Shown here one piece after another: positions 61,077 to 64,000 of a stretch of DNA of 64,000 bases (its first letter is position 1; every line of letters starts with the position of its first letter). Made by a program: the position numbers and the translations under genes. Under the pieces are notes generated by a model. It saw nothing but the letters and a program-made list of their open reading frames with translations, was not told where the DNA came from and did not search any database. Source of the stretch: Gamsiella multidivaricata (Eukaryota; Mortierellomycota; Mortierellomycetes; Mortierellales; Mortierellaceae); assembly GCF_025024155.1 (NCBI RefSeq), contig NW_026251722.1, positions 310,001 through 374,000 on the forward strand, in the 5' to 3' direction.

Positions 61077-64000
61077 GGTTGGGTTGATTGACTATCGATT
61101 TTGTGTGAGTCCGTAAAGGAAGTGGTGGGTGTTTTTTTCCAGGAGAGGAGAGGCGCTCGGGAGATGAGGATGAGGATGAGGATGGTAGGAAAAAATGTAG
61201 GAGATCGTCTTAGTATTTGTATCTTTTTTTCTATCTGCTGAGGTTGACTATTGACCAAGACCGACAAATTAGATGGCGAAAGTCTTCCTGACGACGGTCT
61301 AATTGTCTAAGGCGGACTCAGGGATGCTGGAGGAACAGAAGCTCATTGACCCTGCACTGCGTTGTGTAATCGTGTTATGCATAAAACTCATTGCGCGGAT
61401 CTCATGCTGGGGATGATATGCAGTCAAGCAAATAGACATAGTGTTTGTGATACAACACTGTTCTGGAGGAATGGAGGTCGAGCAACACGGCGATGTGCTC
61501 CACAACCCGCGCGGAGGGAAAGTTCATATTGCGGTGACACAGGAGCAATATTGCATGGAGAGCATAAAATTAAGGCAACCATGGACGAGGATACGAACTA
61601 GACGCGGTTGTGGAGGAATCTTCTTAATAAGCTGCTTTATACAAACCGCCTGCAAGACCCTATCATCTCATAGGCCGATGCTCACAATAAATTTTCGACG
61701 CGTCGTCGTTTCACGGCGCAGGTATACTGAGGTCTATGTAGGTACTTGCCGCTGGTACACAGCATACACGGACCGCAGCGTAACACCTTATTTCGCTCAA
61801 CAAGCTGTCTGACAGGGTTTGCCTGAGACGCATGTGTTTCTCCACATTCGCCGCCGTACTGAACAAAAGTACAAACATGAGCCTTATGCAGACTACCCCA
61901 CGACAATTTTCAATAACCCCACTTCCCCTGAAGGCATTTTATTGCCCTCCATCGCTCTCTACAACGTTGTGCTCGGATGCAACAAGGGAGAAATAAAGTC
62001 ACCTGAGGTTCTTAGAGCGACAAGGTACTTGCCCAATCTCATTCCTGATACAGCACGTCCTCGCATGCATTGGTCATGTACGCACTGTGCCTTTGGTTTA
62101 CATTCTTCTGCTGTATGTGGTGTCCGTGCGATAGTGCTTATCGAAATCACGAGGAAATGTTAATTGTACAAGAGTTGATTAGTTCCTGTCATGGAAGGCT
62201 ATGGCTGTATAAGAAAGCAGTGGCAATGTTCTATTGCATTGAACTACAAATATTAGGACCCAATATTGGGCTTACCAACAGATATAGCCACACGAAAGAC
62301 CGACCAAGGAGGTATGGGACCGATAATAGGGGCGCAGCTCTGCTCAGAACTTTTCTCCACATCCAACTCATATAGGAGTCCAAAAATGTCACTTTAGCCA
62401 GAGGTATCCAGACTGATGATATCCATAGCCTTACACTCCGGTCAAGATGCCCCAGTTATTCTGTATGCTGGGGCGAATAGAGCAATAAAAACCTACCCAG
62501 CTGATAGCTATTAAGAAAATAAAATAAAATAAAAACTCGTGAAAATGACTGCTGCGAGTGTTACAGTCGGATTGAACGTCCACGGCGAACAATGTCTTTG
62601 GCTCGGGAATTTGATTGACCTTGAAGGGTTCGTTTTTGCAGCTTTGTTTGAGATCTCACCCCCAACGCATCGTAACTCTAATATTGTCTGATATCTATAC
62701 CGCCCCTTGATCTTGTTCCCGTATTGCACACTGCTTCTATGCTATCATTTTCATCATCGCGTTCTGTTGCAGAAATTGATGATTCACATCCTCTGTTTGT
62801 GTTTTGTCCATCGGCGTCGGTCTATATTATGGCTACACTTTATTCCATCGGGCAAATGATGGCGCATTTGATTGTCTGGATCTGATTCCACAATTTCATG
62901 GCTCTTCTTTATTATCTTCTTGAACGCGGCAGTCTTTATTCTCTTTGTTTTTGGTGCATGAGCTCATGCGAGCGATTTGGCTGAACATCGAAGATTGGTA
63001 CCAACGTAGAAAAAGGCATTGATTAACCTATTACCTATATGCACGGCTAGCAGGATACATTCTAAGGCTAATCAGACGCGCCCGGCTTGCACAAAATAGC
63101 ACAGAGCCCCTTTTGGAGCACATAGCAGATCGATGCGGGTACCTACATCTGGGCCCTCAAAAATGAACAAGCATAGACTTATCTCTCCGCGAAATATACT
63201 GGTTTTTGTTTCTGAAGGTTGTTGACAGTCCATTATTCTTTGTAACATCTTCACTAATAACGTGTAATTTAGTCCGCAAGCGCGGTTAAAGCACATATTG
63301 GTTCTTGTTACTGTCGCAATGACATTGTTCCTCATCCGCCTCGGACTTTTTTTTTGCAGGGACAGAACGAAAACTACAATTTCTTCATGCCTGTAATGTT
63401 TTTTTGCGATAAGTAGGGCCACTCGGATTTAATGAATATTGTATACTCCTGGGCGTATTCCATGTGAAGATCTGCTACATGTAGATTTCAATGAAGACAG
63501 ATAGGATAGGCAGCACTTTTACTTCGCATTAGCGTATACCAAAAAAAAAAAAAAAAAAAAAAAAAGGCTAGATGGAAAAAAGAAAGGAATAAAGGAAAGA
63601 ATAGAATACATTTCGACTATAGCATGTATTGGCGCCTTAGTCGCACCCAAATGCTCGCCTTGATGGCAACGATATACATATAGACCTTGCGATTTCCACT
63701 GAGTGTCAGGCATAGTGCCTGCTGTACGAATTTCAGACGAGCAAGGGATTAGCTTCGGGCAAAAAAAAAAACTATTGTAATAATCAACATCATGAGCGCG
63801 ATTTTCAGGAAGCGGGGGAGAAACGGTGCAGATGATGGCGCTTTGCCTTCCTTGTTATGTGCTGGAGGCTAGAAGGACGCGCTTGAATATGAAACGCATT
63901 CAAACGCGACTCGTAGCCTAGATCATTTTTATTTTTATGTTCTATGTTGCTCACAGGTTTGGACAAGTGGCGGGCAAGCGATGGACAAAGTACAGTGTAT
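61077..64000. other. Gene-poor right end, no supported gene
   Basis: About 2.9 kb. The first few hundred bases are the lipase promoter (GA/CT-rich near 61,140-61,200). The remainder has short ORFs of 60-120 codons in all frames with no recognisable domain, an A run at 63541-63564 and another short A run at 63761-63770. I see no tRNA fold, array or intact mobile element. Confidence 0.5.
63541..63564. repeat. Poly(A) tract, about 24 nt
   Basis: Uninterrupted A run on the plus strand, followed by a purine-rich stretch to about 63,610. There is no adjacent element with target-site duplication that I can see, so it is reported only as a homopolymer. Confidence 0.9.

Noticed and set aside
61441..62375. 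ORFs of about 100-120 codons in the right-hand gap
   Set aside because: No domain, low-complexity-free but random-looking composition, no consistent splice partners.
63072..63422. Minus-strand 116-codon ORF near the right end
   Set aside because: No recognisable family motif and no transcript signals; chance ORF length in this composition.
1..64000. CRISPR arrays, rRNA or tRNA genes, plasmid or phage functions
   Set aside because: None seen; the window is intron-rich fungal nuclear DNA. Without a covariance search a divergent tRNA could be missed.

Overview
The window is nuclear DNA from a filamentous fungus. Genes have many short introns (mostly 55-110 nt, GTATGT/GTAAGT donors, TAG/CAG acceptors), spacing is compact, and the gene set is typically fungal: a Doa10-type ligase, DUG2, PEX2, BYE1-like and SWT1 genes and a secreted lipase. 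The intron density, moderate GC and gene types suggest an early-diverging lineage such as Mortierellomycota/Mucoromycota. That placement is inference and no marker gene was tested.

Layout, left to right. 1-3330 (+) is a transmembrane RING-H2 ubiquitin ligase whose 5' end lies off the window. 4473-5359 (+) is an unrecognised four-exon gene. 5711-7811 (+) is an amino-acid permease. 8504-11800 (+) is diphthine-ammonia ligase DPH6 fused to RidA-like domains. 11879-17237 (-) is the ER RING-CH ligase Doa10/SSM4/MARCHF6, divergent from 17490-19534 (+), the PIN endonuclease SWT1. 20571-27601 (+) is a 2,056-residue ABCC protein with eroded ATPase motifs. 28016-32471 (-) is a PHD-TFIIS-SPOC protein (BYE1-like). 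32733-33080 (-) is a small SWIM zinc-finger ORF. 33294-35086 (-) is hexokinase, divergent from 35729-39654 (+), DUG2 of glutathione degradation. 40013-40547 is a weak small gene. 42150-45470 (+) is an IQ-motif/coiled-coil protein. 46196-48343 (+) is a disordered intronless protein. 48466-52820 (-) is the HOPS subunit VPS41. 52992-54528 (-) is peroxin PEX2, divergent from 54786-58746 (+), importin-11/Kap120. 58976-59142 (-) is a decayed transporter fragment. 60011-61076 (-) is a secreted lipase. The last 2.9 kb shows no gene I can support.

The genes are unlinked housekeeping functions, with no biosynthetic cluster, defence island or intact mobile element. Several concern membrane or protein quality control and organelle biogenesis: two membrane RING ligases, PEX2, VPS41 and SWT1. 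Splice models were built by hand. Each complete multi-exon model sums to a multiple of three and ends at a stop, which gives fair confidence in them. The most unusual item is the ABCC protein, where sequence changes affect both ATP sites.
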